The translations under genes and the position numbers were made by a program. Below are positions 44,607 to 56,026 of a DNA stretch of 64,000 nt, in pieces. The notes under the pieces are model-generated. The model was not told where the DNA came from, did no database searches, and saw nothing but the letters and a program-made list of their open reading frames with translations. The DNA comes from Owenia fusiformis (Eukaryota > Annelida > Polychaeta > Sabellida > Oweniidae): the NCBI GenBank assembly GCA_903813345.2, contig CAIIXF020000009.1:10908030-10972029 (forward strand), written 5' to 3'. Each line of letters starts with the position of its first letter. Within the stretch, counting starts at the first letter, position 1.

Positions 44607-45430
44607 TTAATTTTTACTATTTTTCTGCTTTCCATTTCCAGTTGATTTGAGTTTTTTGGAAGAGTATTTTTCTCTGTTCAAGTGAGAATGTTTCGAAGAC
44701 ATGTGCCAATTGAGTGAATTTTTCTGAGCGAATTTCTCTCCACAATGTTCACAAATGTAAGGCTTAATCCCAGTATGAACTCGAACATGCTGGTTCATAT
44801 TTTTGCGGTCAAGTTTCTTACCACAATACTCACAAGGAATAATAGTAGGGTGCATTCTAGCTTTATGTGCCATTTTCAAGTTATATGATTCAAATTTGTC
44901 ACCACACTTAATGCAGACCCATGATGCACCCAATTTATGGTTTTTCCTCATATGGGTTTTCATTTGGCCATGACTTTGACAGGAGAAACAGCATAATTTG
45001 CATTGTCGAATCTTCCAACGGTGATGTGTATCTTTAATATGATTATTTAAATGTTGCAAAGTGGAAGATGTATAATCACAAAGTACACAATTATAACAAT
45101 GTTGTATTTTGTGTTTTTTATAAAGATGTCTCTGCATTTCAGTCGCTGAATTGTTTAGTTTAGGTGTTCTGGCTTGTCTACCATGTCTACTGGCTAATTG
45201 TTCCTTACATATTGGACACTGCGTTAACGAGAAGTCATGTTTAGAAGAAAGATGTTCCCTAAAGGCTTTAGAGGGGATCCAGGTTTCACATTGAATACAT
45301 AATTTCGTAGAACCTCTTTTTTTCTGATGTCCTCTCTGTAGCATATGAAGAAGGAAAATATGTTTTGAGGTAAATTTAAGGTCACACATTTCGCAATAGA
45401 ATTCTGTTGACGAATCAGTGTTGTTGAATC
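44607..45430 (-). CDS. BTB-ZF paralogue, terminal exon with eight C2H2 fingers
   Basis: Acceptor atactttcag, phase 1, 824 nt. Fingers CEMCD, CIQCE, CPICK, CVLCD, CKLCC, CIKCG, CEYCG, CEHCG, closely matching the exon at 21470-22254. It carries a 13-residue insertion (GRQARTPKLNNSA region) within the third finger, before its histidines, which accounts for the 39-nt length difference. Confidence 0.92.
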
Positions 45431-45647
45431 CTGAAAGTATAAAAATTTGATTTTACCTTTTTCAAATGATTCATATCTAATTGATTCTTTGATGTTATTA
45501 TATATTACATACTTGTCAATCGTACCAGAACTTGAGTTATTACAAATTATAAGAAATGTATTTTCTCTGAAGATAGTGAAAGAAACTATGAGTGTAGTGG
45601 ACTACATTTAACATCTGTGAAGGGTTATAATTAAGTTAAGGACCTAC

Positions 45648-45818
45648 TGTAATGAGCTTGTCTGTGTAGATCTCTTTCCTCGTAAGTGTTGAAGCACTGG
45701 TCACATAATGGGCACATAAACTGGTCATGCTTGGCCTCCACATGTTCTCTCAGCTTGAACTTTGTCTCTAGAATACTCTGGCAGTTAGGGCATTTGAATT
45801 CTCCAATGGCTTGATCAA
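45648..45818 (-). CDS. BTB-ZF paralogue, two-finger exon
   Basis: 171 nt, same length and phase as 27866-28036; donor gtaggt, acceptor tttcag. Encodes FKCPNCQSILETKFK and FMCPLCDQCFNTYEERD fingers. Confidence 0.88.
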
Positions 45819-46029
45819 CTGAAAACAGTAATATTCACCCATAGCACACATAGCTATAGGTATGGATGGCTGCCATGCCTTTCTTATCAACATTTCTAGC
45901 TGAGGAGGTGTTCCCTATACCCATCCAAACTTCGTTTGATGGGTTAATTACCCAGAATGCCAAAAATAGAATCACTTCTAAAATCAATGCTCAGTTTGTC
46001 TGAAAAGGAAGGAATAAAATTCAACTTAC

Positions 46030-47019
46030 TGTATTTTTCACGCCATGTTTTATGAGGTTTTGATTTAGATTGTTCCACATTTCCATTAATGGTGGTCTTT
46101 TTGTCACGCCTTCTAATACTACTGCCATTGTCACCTGATTCAGCTGGAGAAAGCTCATCATTAGGTGGATCAATATCAGATTTTGCGGTTTTCTTGGGCC
46201 TAGATCGAGTGGAGCTAGGCATTTCCTCAAAGTCTGACTCATTGCCTGGTGTCCAGTCTAAGTCTTTCTTATCATCTTGGAAGGATTCACTTTCTGAATC
46301 GTCAGAAAGAATATCACAATCAGAATCCAACTCCTCAACAATATATTCATCAAATTCATCATCATCATCATCATACTCTTCTGGTGAGTCACTGCTGTCC
46401 CTGAGTTCAATCTTTATTCCATGTCCCTTTGATATGTCATCTATACTGCTGGTATCATATGAATTTGGTTTAATTTCTACAGCGCTAGTATCATCCTTGG
46501 CTTTGGTATTCACATGAGTGGACTCTGTCTTGTATTCCTCAATCTCCATGGTTTCATCTTGCAATTTATTAGATGGTTTTCCCTCATATGGTTTAATATC
46601 TACTGTGTCATCATCATCTTTGGATTTGTCATTTTTATGAGCGCAATAGCCTTGAAAGGCAGCATTATAATCTTGCTCATTTAACACAACCATGTTTTCC
46701 TGTTTTATAATACCATTATCACAGACGTCTTTGCTAGTGTCTTTGCTAGTGTCTTTGCTATTTTCATTATTCATTTGTTTATTGAAAGTTCCAACATTCT
46801 CAATTTCCTGTTTTACTTGTGATTTTTCATCTATTTCAGGAGCTGATATTTTATGTTGTATTGATTTAAGTGTTGAAATCACTTTATCTGCTTTGAGAAC
46901 TTCAGCAACATGTAATATATCGGTAAAGTTTTCATCTGACACTGGCACTTCAAGGCCATATACTAAATCAAGGAAACCATCGAGACCACATTGTGTTGCA
47001 TCACTGAGTATTGGATTAA
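46030..47019 (-). CDS. BTB exon, 3' part (after the insertion)
   Basis: Open from the insertion point. Begins NPILSDATQCGLDGFLDLVY, completing the BTB fold, then HVAEVLKADKV, an acidic region (EEYDDDDDEFDEY), and HKTWREKY before donor gtaagt. The Met at 46948 is internal. Confidence 0.88.
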
Positions 47020-47911
47020 TACCACTATGTAAAATCCTATGATTAATACTTGTGATAACATCTTATATTGATGTTTAATTTGTTGTTTAATCCAATATCA
47101 CAGAAAGTATCATTCAATATTATAACATCTGATCCGGACTCAAATATCATTAGAGAATGATACCCGATTAAACCAAAATATATTCCAGTTTAACCTGATA
47201 TAATTTAAGTCAGGATCAGATTAAACAGTATTATACGCATATCATTTTCTATTATAACAGGTTTCAAAGTGGTATAATACAAATTATACATATCATTTTT
47301 GGTATAATACAAATTAAACTGGAATATACCGAGACCAAACAGATGATACTGTATTATACGATTCAGAAATTAATGGCACTTTGTTTTCATAACGTCAGAC
47401 CTTAATTAAACAAGCTAACGTAAATATTTACATAAGGTAATTCTAGAAGTTTTTTGAAACTCATGTTTGACCATTTGTCTCAGACTGAAATCCGATATTG
47501 TTTTTTTGACAATCGCACCCGCCCCCCAACCCCCGACTGAAAGTTGGCTACGCCCCTGTACATGGCTAATAGGGGCACTATTACGCTACGTGCAGAGTCT
47601 AGTTATATACTACGAGAAGACGAAACTCTCTTTTAAGAAGTGAAGTCGAACGAATGCAAAGGGTAGGGCACTATAGAAGGGGATCATACAAAAGCACGAT
47701 CTATTTCACAACGCCTTTAATTTTTGCTCTTCAACTGTTGCCCTTTGTGCATTTGAAAAATAAAATATCTTAATCTGATTTGTTCAACCTTTCTTTTCGC
47801 TCAGTTCTGCAATATTACGTCCACATGTTATTTAGGCTTACATGCATGTCATTTGAGAAATAGCTGTAAGACATTATGAGAATGAATATGGGGATTTCCA
47901 CGTAATATGTT

Positions 47912-48404
47912 CACTGGTGATCCGCTCGATTACGCTGGTTACCAAAACGGTTCGTTTTGGTAACAAAATGTCGGAACGTCGAAGGTACGATTTTTCTCTT
48001 TTCCTTATTCCACGCGTTGTAGGCAGAATCCCAACGACGTTTTTTCTCACAAACGTGTATCGGCATCATGTGTTCCAGAAAATGTACATGTTTGCGAAAA
48101 AATAGCTCAGAAGACAACAGAATCGTCGATTTAATTCCTCACTTAAGTTACATAAACGGTTTGGGTTAAAAGTGCAGATCTTAACTGTTTTCCAAAAAAA
48201 CGTTTATGTAACTTAAGTGAGGAATGAAATCTGTTGTCTTCTGAACTGTTTGTTTGCAAATATGTACATTTTCTTAAACATATGATACTGATACACACAA
48301 CGTGTGAAATAAGGAAAAAGAAAAATCGTACCGTCGATGTTCCGACATTTTGTTACCAAAACGAACCGTTTCGGTAACCAGCGTAATCGAGTGGATCACC
48401 AGTG
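47912..48404. mobile_element. Palindromic MITE nested in the CACTA-like element
   Basis: 493 bp, ends cactggtgatccgctcgatt and its inverse (tcgagtggatcaccagtg), arms of about 230 bp. Flanked by atgtt (47907-47911 and 48405-48409). It contains ggtaaccaaaacg-type and taagttacataaacg inverted blocks. Confidence 0.85.
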
Positions 48405-48449
48405 ATGTTGTTCACATGATTATATACACATATCTGCATAACAATCGGA

Positions 48450-49140
48450 GACAGAAGTCAAAATATTGTCCAATAAAGAATCTAACATTTAGTGATAACA
48501 AAAGGATTAATTGCTATATAGTTCTCTTTGTCTTAGTCTGTTTTCTTAACTGCGGAAGTCTACCAACATCACCTAGATTACATAAGAGATCATCTAACAG
48601 TCTAAAATTGCTTTTAATCGCAAGTTAAAGTATTCCGACCAAAAGTTGTATACCTGTAATTTGGGGGGGGGGGCAATGTTACATGACATAACTACAACGT
48701 TCATATAGAAATATACAATAAGCATGTCGTATAAAAGCTAAAATTATAAATACTCATTTCAAAGTCATTCTGTTCATGGAAGCGTCAAGTTATGAAAAAC
48801 AATGCTAAACACTAAAATAAACAAATCGACTTGATTACTTTTGAAAACTTCTTGAGAGGTGATGGACAAATGTATTTTTCTAACTCATTAGAACGTCTGT
48901 CTGATTGAAATACTATTTTTTAAATACAAACATAAATGAATAAATCTTGGTCAGAAGTCTGAACATTGTCCAACGAAATAATAAGAATCTACATTTAACA
49001 TTTAATGATTACAAAAGGATTAATTGCTATATAGTATTTGTCTTAGTCTTTGTTTTTCTAACGGTGGAAGAGTTTTTTGCCTCTCTTTTCATTTTTAAAC
49101 CGGTCTCTGTTTCCGTATTTAACAATTTATTGTGATAAAT
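48450..49140. repeat. Diverged direct repeat, two copies
   Basis: 48455-48620 and 48950-49135 share cagaagt...attgtccaa, acaaaaggattaattgctat and tttgtcttagtct. Internal to the CACTA-like element. Confidence 0.65.
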
Positions 49141-49732
49141 TATTTCAGTTAGTGTCGAAATCAAAACGATTTTCTACATTATAGTCCCCTCCTCTTGCAC
49201 TGACTAAATATTAAAATAAGCCAGTCTGATTGCGAATTTACAAATCCTGTAAAAGCTTCAAACCGCCTTTTGATCAGAGAAAACAATAAGTTAATTCATC
49301 TGATTGCGAAAAACAAATCAATCTAATTATCTGATCTCCATGCTATTTGATTTGTGCATTATCTACAAGCCAATCGGGCAAGGGTGAAATTATTTCATTT
49401 GAAAACAGAAATAAATATTATAACCCCTCTAGCATAACTGTTCGGGAGAAATTCATACAAAAATAAGGTACACAACTGATGAGGGATCGCACGCAATGCA
49501 TGCACCCCTCTCCTCCTCCTCTGTGTTTGCCCACACACGACCATATTTGATAATTTTTCAAAGGAAAAAGCATTTCCCCCGGGAATATAGGTGTAGCGGT
49601 TGCCAGAAGTCGCACAGCTTGGGAGTCAGGGTATCCTGATCCATACCTCATCGCCTGATTGGTCTGATATTTAGAGGGGGTGCAAAAATGATTAGGGGGG
49701 GGGGGGTAATCGTGGAAGTTGTCAAAATATCC

Positions 49733-49926
49733 GTGGGCGTATCCAGGGGGGGGGGGTTGTGATAGGCACCCCCCCCCCCTTAACAATAAAAATAAAACCC
49801 TGAGAAAGAAGAAGAAAGGAGCTTTAAAATGCTGCTCAGGCCACAATCGTACCCTCCTGACTGAAAACCGAAAACTTTTTGGCGATCGCACCCCCTCCCC
49901 CCTGACTGAAAGCTGGCTACGCCCCT
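49733..49926. mobile_element. G/C-run MITE with GGCTACGCCCCTG end
   Basis: Left ggcgtatccag plus G-run, right C-run plus ctggctacgcccctg. A half copy ending the same way lies at 47505-47562. Open frames across it are not genes. Confidence 0.6.
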
Positions 49927-50220
49927 GATATCTGTTGTTGGTCATCAATATAACTATATTTATATGGTGAGGATTTATGGGTTTTGATAACAATAGGCTT
50001 TATATATGTATAATTAATCCAAATTCATGTTGTATCATGTTGGCTATATCGTTTCAAGTGAAGAATTAAGAACTGAAATCGGGGTTGACTTAGTTTGAGC
50101 AGAGACATATAAAATATATATGTTTTATATGTCTCTGGTTTGAGTCAGGGAACAAAATCTAATCAGACAGACGGATACATTAATATTTAGTTTTAATAAA
50201 TGAGTATTATAGGTTATAGG

Positions 50221-50424
50221 CAGGCCCGTAGCCTGGGGAGGGGTTCGCGGGGTTCGGGCGAACCCCCCTGGCCAAAGATTCTTTCAAAATCATGCAGTTT
50301 TTCACCATTTTGAGCATTTTTCGTGTGATTTTAGCCATATTTGGACCAAAATTGTCAAATGTGAACCCCCTAAACATTTTTGAAAACTGCCCCCGCCCCT
50401 TGGCAAATCCTGGCTACGGGCCTG
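50221..50424. mobile_element. 204-bp MITE with 9-bp target duplication
   Basis: Ends caggcccgtagcc and ggctacgggcctg are inverted. Exact 9-bp direct repeat ggttatagg at 50212-50220 and 50425-50433. Superfamily uncertain: ends look hAT-like, but 9 bp is nearer to Mutator-type unless one base matches by chance. Confidence 0.85.
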
Positions 50425-50433
50425 GGTTATAGG

Positions 50434-53419
50434 CAGTATCATGGGAACCAAGGAAATGTGTATTATTTTCTGTTTACTTCGAAATTCAGTGAACCATCTG
50501 TAGATTGAAAAACAAGGATCAATAAATACAACTACTCAAAATCAAACATTAGAAATCTATTTTTGACTGGACACATTTTTGTTCTCGAATGCCAACTTTG
50601 ATTTGAATGATTTCAATCAAATAGGTAGGTGTGAATATTTTCGAAACAAATGCGTAATATATATACACATATTTTGTACCAAATGTGTGACATAAACGGC
50701 AATCGCGTGCAAAGACCGAACGGAATGCGTTCACTTTTTTCGCCGTTCAGTATTTTATCGTGTCGGCATTTCACAAAAAACGATTTTTAAAAATTTCAAC
50801 AAAATCCGTGATTTGCGTGATATTTGATCATACACGCTAAATTGATGCGTGATTTCTATTTTTCCAGCAAATGCGTAACAATCACGCCTAATGCGTGAGG
50901 GTTGACAGGGCAGTTATTACATCAGATACATATATTAATAAAACGTGACCTGATCGGGAGAGGATTCGGGTTGTACACAGTACACACATTGCTATCTCTT
51001 TATGCATGTTTAATTGCCAAATTACTATAAAAACAAGCTGGAGTAACATTAAGTATTTATTTAGTATTTTGTTATCACACATCAAAAGGCGCATTTGAAG
51101 TTCAGAAAATGCAAGAAGACTTGGATAGACATTATGTATTTATATATTTATATGTTATGAATTTATTTTGTATTCAATTCGAATTCTGTTGAGTTGGACT
51201 CCTTGAACACCCCCTCCCCCCTTGGCTACGGGTATAAGTACCTTCGGCACAGGAGAGAATAATATTAGACTTCTGCAATGCAACTAATTAGAGAGACCTA
51301 AAATGAAAATAATGTAACAGTGTCTACTTCGGGTAACTGTTCCTGTAGAAAATATACAATTGTAGTCCATCACAGAGTTCATTTATTTCACGAAAGCATC
51401 AAAGGACATCGCCTCTAAACACTAAGATAAACAAATTAACTTCCGCAGAAACATCCTGTAGAGGAAAAAACAAATGGCTTTTCATAACGGATTAGAATAG
51501 CCAGTCTGTCTGATTGTATACATGTAATATATTAGATACATTTTAAATTAAATGAATTTTGACGGATTATGTGATTCCTTGGAAATGAAAAATAGTTTAT
51601 TTTTCCTGGCTTTTTAATGAAAGCACATTTAAAAATCTCCATTCATTAATTAACATCTAACGAGCTTTGAAAACCAGGGATTGAAAACGAGGAATCAATG
51701 GTAATTAATATGATCTTAGAATTTGAAAGGCATGCTGACCGTGCGGTCGCCGTATGGTTGACATGCGGACAATGTAAGAATGCGAAGGGTAACTGTGTTC
51801 CTCTGGTCTGGCCGTATAATTGCTACAAATGGATATGCGTGGATTTATTGCACTCGACAGAGTTATGTTTATGTCTTTTGAACGGTGGCTCTACCTCGAT
51901 GCATCTGTTAATAAATGATACAATAAGCTTTATTGGATGTGAATTCACCCTTTCAAATTCCAAATAAATAAAGCACACAATTTAAGTGTGACAAAAAAGA
52001 GCAAAACTGAAAACCCGTTCAAGACAGGTCATCTAGGAATTATTTCTGCCTCTAATTCCTTAAACCGCTTCGTTGAACTAAAACAAAACTATTTTTATTT
52101 TTAATCCCTTCACCTTGTCAATGTCTATGCCTGCATCTGGTTTTGCCCACCATTGGGAGGGAGCCGATATACACATAGATTACTTACTTACCATGGACAT
52201 GGGGGGGGGCACAGAAACGAACAATCTGGGGTCATAAAAGATAATTGGGGAAGGGGGAGGGGAGGTGGTGAATAGTGAAGTCCGGGAGCGAAGTTAAGGG
52301 GTACTGAAATCTTTCTTTTGATATTTAGTGCTTGAGTGGAGACTCGTTTCCACTCCCCGCACTCTAGTAAAATTTAAATATTTGATCCAAAGGAGTTATT
52401 TTGTATGTATCAAACTTGCATTCCGATTAATTAACACTCCCACGATTGTACCGCTTCACTATTGTCTAAGATAATTATAATGAATTCACGGGACACTATA
52501 GTCTTCCTTTTAAACTTTAGTGGTTGGATCAGAGACATAAAAACAATTATAAATATTTGATTTTGTAATCCAACTCTGATGATACAAGACTAGTCAGCCA
52601 AGATTAAATCCCGGGGACTAAATTATGAACTTATTTATCATTTAGACTATTGAGTTCATTAAATTATTATTCCATAGATATCGCATTTAATCCTGTCAAC
52701 ACAATCGTGGTATTAATTGGCATGATATTTAATCAGAGAGACGGTTTAAAAAGTTGTTGATTAATGATTAAGTATTACTAGTAAGTATTAATGATTAAGT
52801 ATTAGGAAAAATCCTAATTCAAAGTTTTTGTTCTCTCGCAATAGCAAACCCCTCGCCGGGCAAGCATTCTTTAAAAACGTGAAGTTGAGCAGTTTTGAAA
52901 ATTGTCCAATTTTGAACCATCGCCTTTTTTATAACTGCCCTTAAATCACGATAACCGTGATTCCCGAAAGCTGAGATAACTACTGTATGGCACACAAATA
53001 CTAGATAGTAGCCGTTATGGAAAATAAAAACACCGAATTTTGAAATGGGTTAAAATGTCGCAGTCTTACGTTGTCTCCGTTAACAATGTAGCTTTAATAT
53101 TAAGACATATTGATTTCAATTAATAAAGTTCCCACATTTTTCTTTCATGGAGCGCATTGAAGCAATCAAATATTATAATAAAACCGCTAATAATCTAAAT
53201 GGGCGCCCGTGTTTTTGCAAACACATTATAAATGCTAAAACTAAAATATATCTTTCAACTGCTACACTAATCACTTCTGGTGACTTATTTTGAAAAATCA
53301 TTTATATTAATTCATTACAACTTTCAAATGTCAAAACTTAATTTATCAATACCCGCTTTTATTAAAACAATCAATATGTCTATGTCAACAAGATAGTGTC
53401 AACACGTTGTGTCAACAAC
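50434..53419. other. Interior of the CACTA-like element, right part
   Basis: AT-rich, with C- or G-runs near 51212 and 52201. No transposase or host gene recognised; the 89-codon frame at 51698-51967 is Cys-containing but matches nothing I know. Confidence 0.4.
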
Positions 53420-53712
53420 ATGTAACCTAATGTAAACAAATTATACGCAAGAGCAGAGAAATGTATCATCCAGTATAATATGTTTTTCCCAGTTGAACCA
53501 GATGGAATATAACAGCTGATAACAGCTGATAACAAATTAAAACAAATTATACAAGTATCAGAGGAGAAACTCCAAAAAAGTCCGTATCATTCATTGTTAT
53601 AATTATGTCTTATACATAAACCTATGATAACAGGTTAAAACGAATTAAAACAACTGATATGTATGTTTAATAGGTTTATGATACTGTATTAATCATGGGA
53701 TTTTACATAGTG

Positions 53713-53909
53713 TACACTTTCTAACTTCATTCTCTTGCAATGCTTCACTAAAAAGAGAAAGTATTGTTTTGTGAGCAGTTACTTCAGCACCATCTTTAAT
53801 GATAAAAATCATGTCTGCATATTTTGTGTCTTTTCTCAGGGCTGAAGAAATGTAGTTACGGTTGTTAAATCTTGCAGTATGTTTCTCTGATTTCTGTGCT
53901 TCATAACTC
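53713..53909 (-). CDS. BTB exon, 5' part (before the insertion)
   Basis: Acceptor gttatttcag. Encodes 65 codons including KYADMIFIIKDGAEVTAHK and LSLFSEALQENEVRKC, the first half of the BTB domain. The following bases belong to the inserted element. Not visible as a long open frame on its own. Confidence 0.88.
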
Positions 53910-54109
53910 CTGAAATAACATAAATAAATTACTGTACAATGTAAAAATAGCCTATTTAAGTTGTACTACAGCAATTTTTTTAAATATCCCTATATCTAGA
54001 ATAGTGTGCAAATGTTCATTGTTATCTTCCATCGCTTAAGGGAAGGTAATCATATAATATGTAAAACCAAATCCTCTGGTTACTTATGAAAACAGAATAT
54101 AAAACTTAC

Positions 54110-54193
54110 CCTGAGCTTACTGATATTTGGTCACTTGAAGAAGTGTCTGATGTCTGTCTTGATTTGACTATTTTCTTCTCTGATTCACAGTAG
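54110..54193 (-). CDS. BTB-ZF paralogue, exon 2 (84 nt)
   Basis: Acceptor tttttttacag, donor gtaagt, phase 2 both ends. Encodes a Ser/Lys-rich linker (YCESEKKIVKSRQTSDTSSS). Phases match both neighbours. Confidence 0.75.
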
Positions 54194-54832
54194 CTGTAAA
54201 AAAGAATGAAAATGACTAGCCTACTATAGGTTGTAAGACATCATATATATAGCAGTATGAAAACTTGGTATTGTACTTAATTTGAACCACATGTATCACC
54301 TGTCTGCACCACCAAAAAGTCAATTATCTTGAGTACAGTAGGTACACGTTGTACTACATAGCAAGACAATTTGTACTTGATTCACCAATAAAATAGTTTC
54401 CTTTATGTAAAATAATATTGAATATCATACTAGTGACACTATGATTGGAGACCCTATTTCCATTCTGTGGACCACAAATGTAACATAATTCTAACAGTCT
54501 AATCACATAATCCATTCCCAAAACTCTGCATCTTACCAGTTAAAATGAGGCTAATATTTATACATGTATTTATAATTTTCAGTGATGGGATCACAGTGAA
54601 CAGAATTTCCTTCATATTATTATTTAAAACTACAAGTGCGGAATCTTTTTCGTCAAAAATATTAATGTTTATCACATGGATTATACAAATCTTCATCGTG
54701 CGCAGTATCCATGTAGAAATGAACTTCTACATGGATCTTTCCTAACCTGATATGTATTACTTATTGTATTGAACCATGGGCTTTCAAGAGTTCCAACTAC
54801 CATGGTTAGGATACTATAAGACTCTAGTTAGA

Positions 54833-55135
54833 GTCTGTAAAACTGTTTCAAAGGTAAGCAGTTGAACCTGAAAAATAATAAATCTATTGTTCCATAAAAT
54901 ATAGAAAAATATATTCATATTGCACACAAATGACATTTGTATATTTCAGAATTAACATGGCATCAAAATAATAGAGGTTACAGACTTTATAAGCCAATTC
55001 ACACAAGCAATCCAAGATATAGAAATTCCATTTGTGTGCAATATGAACATATGTTTCTATACATTATTGTACAAAAGTCTTTAGATTTCTTATTATTTTT
55101 TCAGGTTTAACTGCAGCTCACCTTTGAAGTAGTTT
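54833..55135. repeat. Inverted repeat in intron 1 of the BTB-ZF paralogue
   Basis: Arms of about 110 bp: gttgaacctgaaaaataata ... attgcacacaaatg at 54840-54950, inverted at 55025-55130 (catttgtgtgcaatatgaac ... cttattattttttcaggttt). Confidence 0.75.
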
Positions 55136-55747
55136 AATAGGCTGAAATAGACTACAGCTGTGCAAGTTCATGTCACCAAGATGAGCTAGTAAGGCAAGAA
55201 TTGGGAAATAACAAGATTATCCAGTGAATTTCACTAGAAAAATACCAAGGCCAGGCATATGCGGGCTTTGCGGGGCCATCTGGTAATGGAGAAAACTGAT
55301 CCACTTCTTAAGAAAAGATCACAGAGAACAGCAATGACCAAAGTAAATGCTTGTTTTGTTGTTGGTTTGGCAACATGTTAATGACGTCACGTGTTAATAT
55401 AGAATCAACAAAGATATGTGATGTTCCGATTATTTGTTTGTTTATTGTTGCTCGATGGAGTAAATATGTTACTGATCCATAGTTTATGTGATACGTCATA
55501 TCTCGAATCACAATCACGTCATTTGACGACTTGGCAGTTGTCTTGATAATTTGCCATATAAGCAAAGGCTGGACTTAGGTCACGTGAATGGTCCTAGCCC
55601 AGTACATAGAACGAAATGTACCGCCCACTTTTTGGAATTCCTGTTTCCAATCCTGGAATAATTATATTGATCGTTAGTTTCAAAAGAAACGTTGACTCAA
55701 GACGTCCCTGATTTTCAGAGATGATAAAAATTCAGAAAACGACTTAC

Positions 55748-55938
55748 ACTTTCAACAAAAGTTTTGCTAATTCGGCGTTTTTGAGGTCCAACTTGTCACG
55801 AATTTCGCACCATTTATTAAACGACTCGCCTAGGTGTATTATAGCAGCGTCCGATCTTCTTCTTTGTTCCACTCTCCGACGTTTTTTCTCACTTTCAGTC
55901 AAATTGACTAGCCGTGGTCTAGCCTTTTTCTCCGCCAT
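55748..55938 (-). CDS. BTB-ZF paralogue, exon 1 with basic/helical N-terminal motif
   Basis: Starts MAEKKARPRLVNLTESEKKR, a basic segment (RRRVEQRRR), then LGESFNKWCEIRDKLDLKNA and ELAKLLLK before donor gtaagt. This F-x-x-W-x-x-(I/L)-R/K ... L-K-x-x-A-E-x-A-x-x-L-L pattern resembles an unnamed N-terminal motif I recall from other invertebrate zinc-finger proteins. An in-frame Met at 55992 is an alternative start; I chose 55938 because conservation-like features begin there. Confidence 0.7.
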
Positions 55939-56026
55939 GTTGGGGTTTTCCCAAGTTGTTGTCACGTGATATTTTTGACCAAGCGAATCCACAGGTTCAA
56001 GAGTTCACTCCGAGCACCCCTCCCAC

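Larger units (their letters stand above)
47023..53712. mobile_element. CACTA-like (EnSpm) DNA transposon, 6,690 bp, no transposase seen
   Basis: Ends cactatgtaaaatcc and its inverse (ggattttacatagtg), extended to atgattaatac. Flanked by a 3-bp direct repeat tac (47020-47022 and 53713-53715). Subterminal regions (47050-47360 and 53420-53700) hold repeated ggtataatacaaatta, tgatac, taacaggtt and aacaaattata motifs in both orientations, as in CACTA elements. The interior shows no recognisable transposase, only nested MITEs and repeats, so it is probably non-autonomous. It disrupts a BTB exon. Confidence 0.85.
44607..55938 (-). pseudogene. BTB/POZ + C2H2 zinc-finger paralogue, BTB exon split by a CACTA-like element
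   Basis: Paralogue of the gene at 21470-35754. Exons: 55938-55748, 54193-54110, BTB exon (53909-53713 plus 47019-46030), 45818-45648 and 45430-44607. Without the insertion they sum to 2,457 nt (818 residues) in frame. A 6,690-bp element (47023-53712) sits in the BTB exon between RKC and NPILSDAT; reading into it meets a TGA after a few codons, cutting the protein to about 165 residues with half a BTB domain. Instead of THAP, the N-terminus is a short basic and helical segment. The ten fingers and acidic region stay open, so the break looks recent or polymorphic in the population. Splice joins inferred. Confidence 0.8.

Noticed and set aside
46089-46517. Plus-strand Ser-rich frame
   Set aside because: Antisense shadow of the acidic region of the BTB exon.
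49418-49993. 191-codon open frame
   Set aside because: Runs through G/C-run MITE sequence; composition follows the homopolymers, no domain recognised.
51698-51967. 89-codon Cys-containing frame
   Set aside because: No recognisable family, no splice-linked neighbours; inside a transposon. Could be chance.
54700-54740. Short perfect hairpin (atccatgtagaa / ttctacatggat) as a microRNA or terminator
   Set aside because: Stem is only about 12 bp with a 6-base loop in an intron; too short for a microRNA precursor, and no other support.
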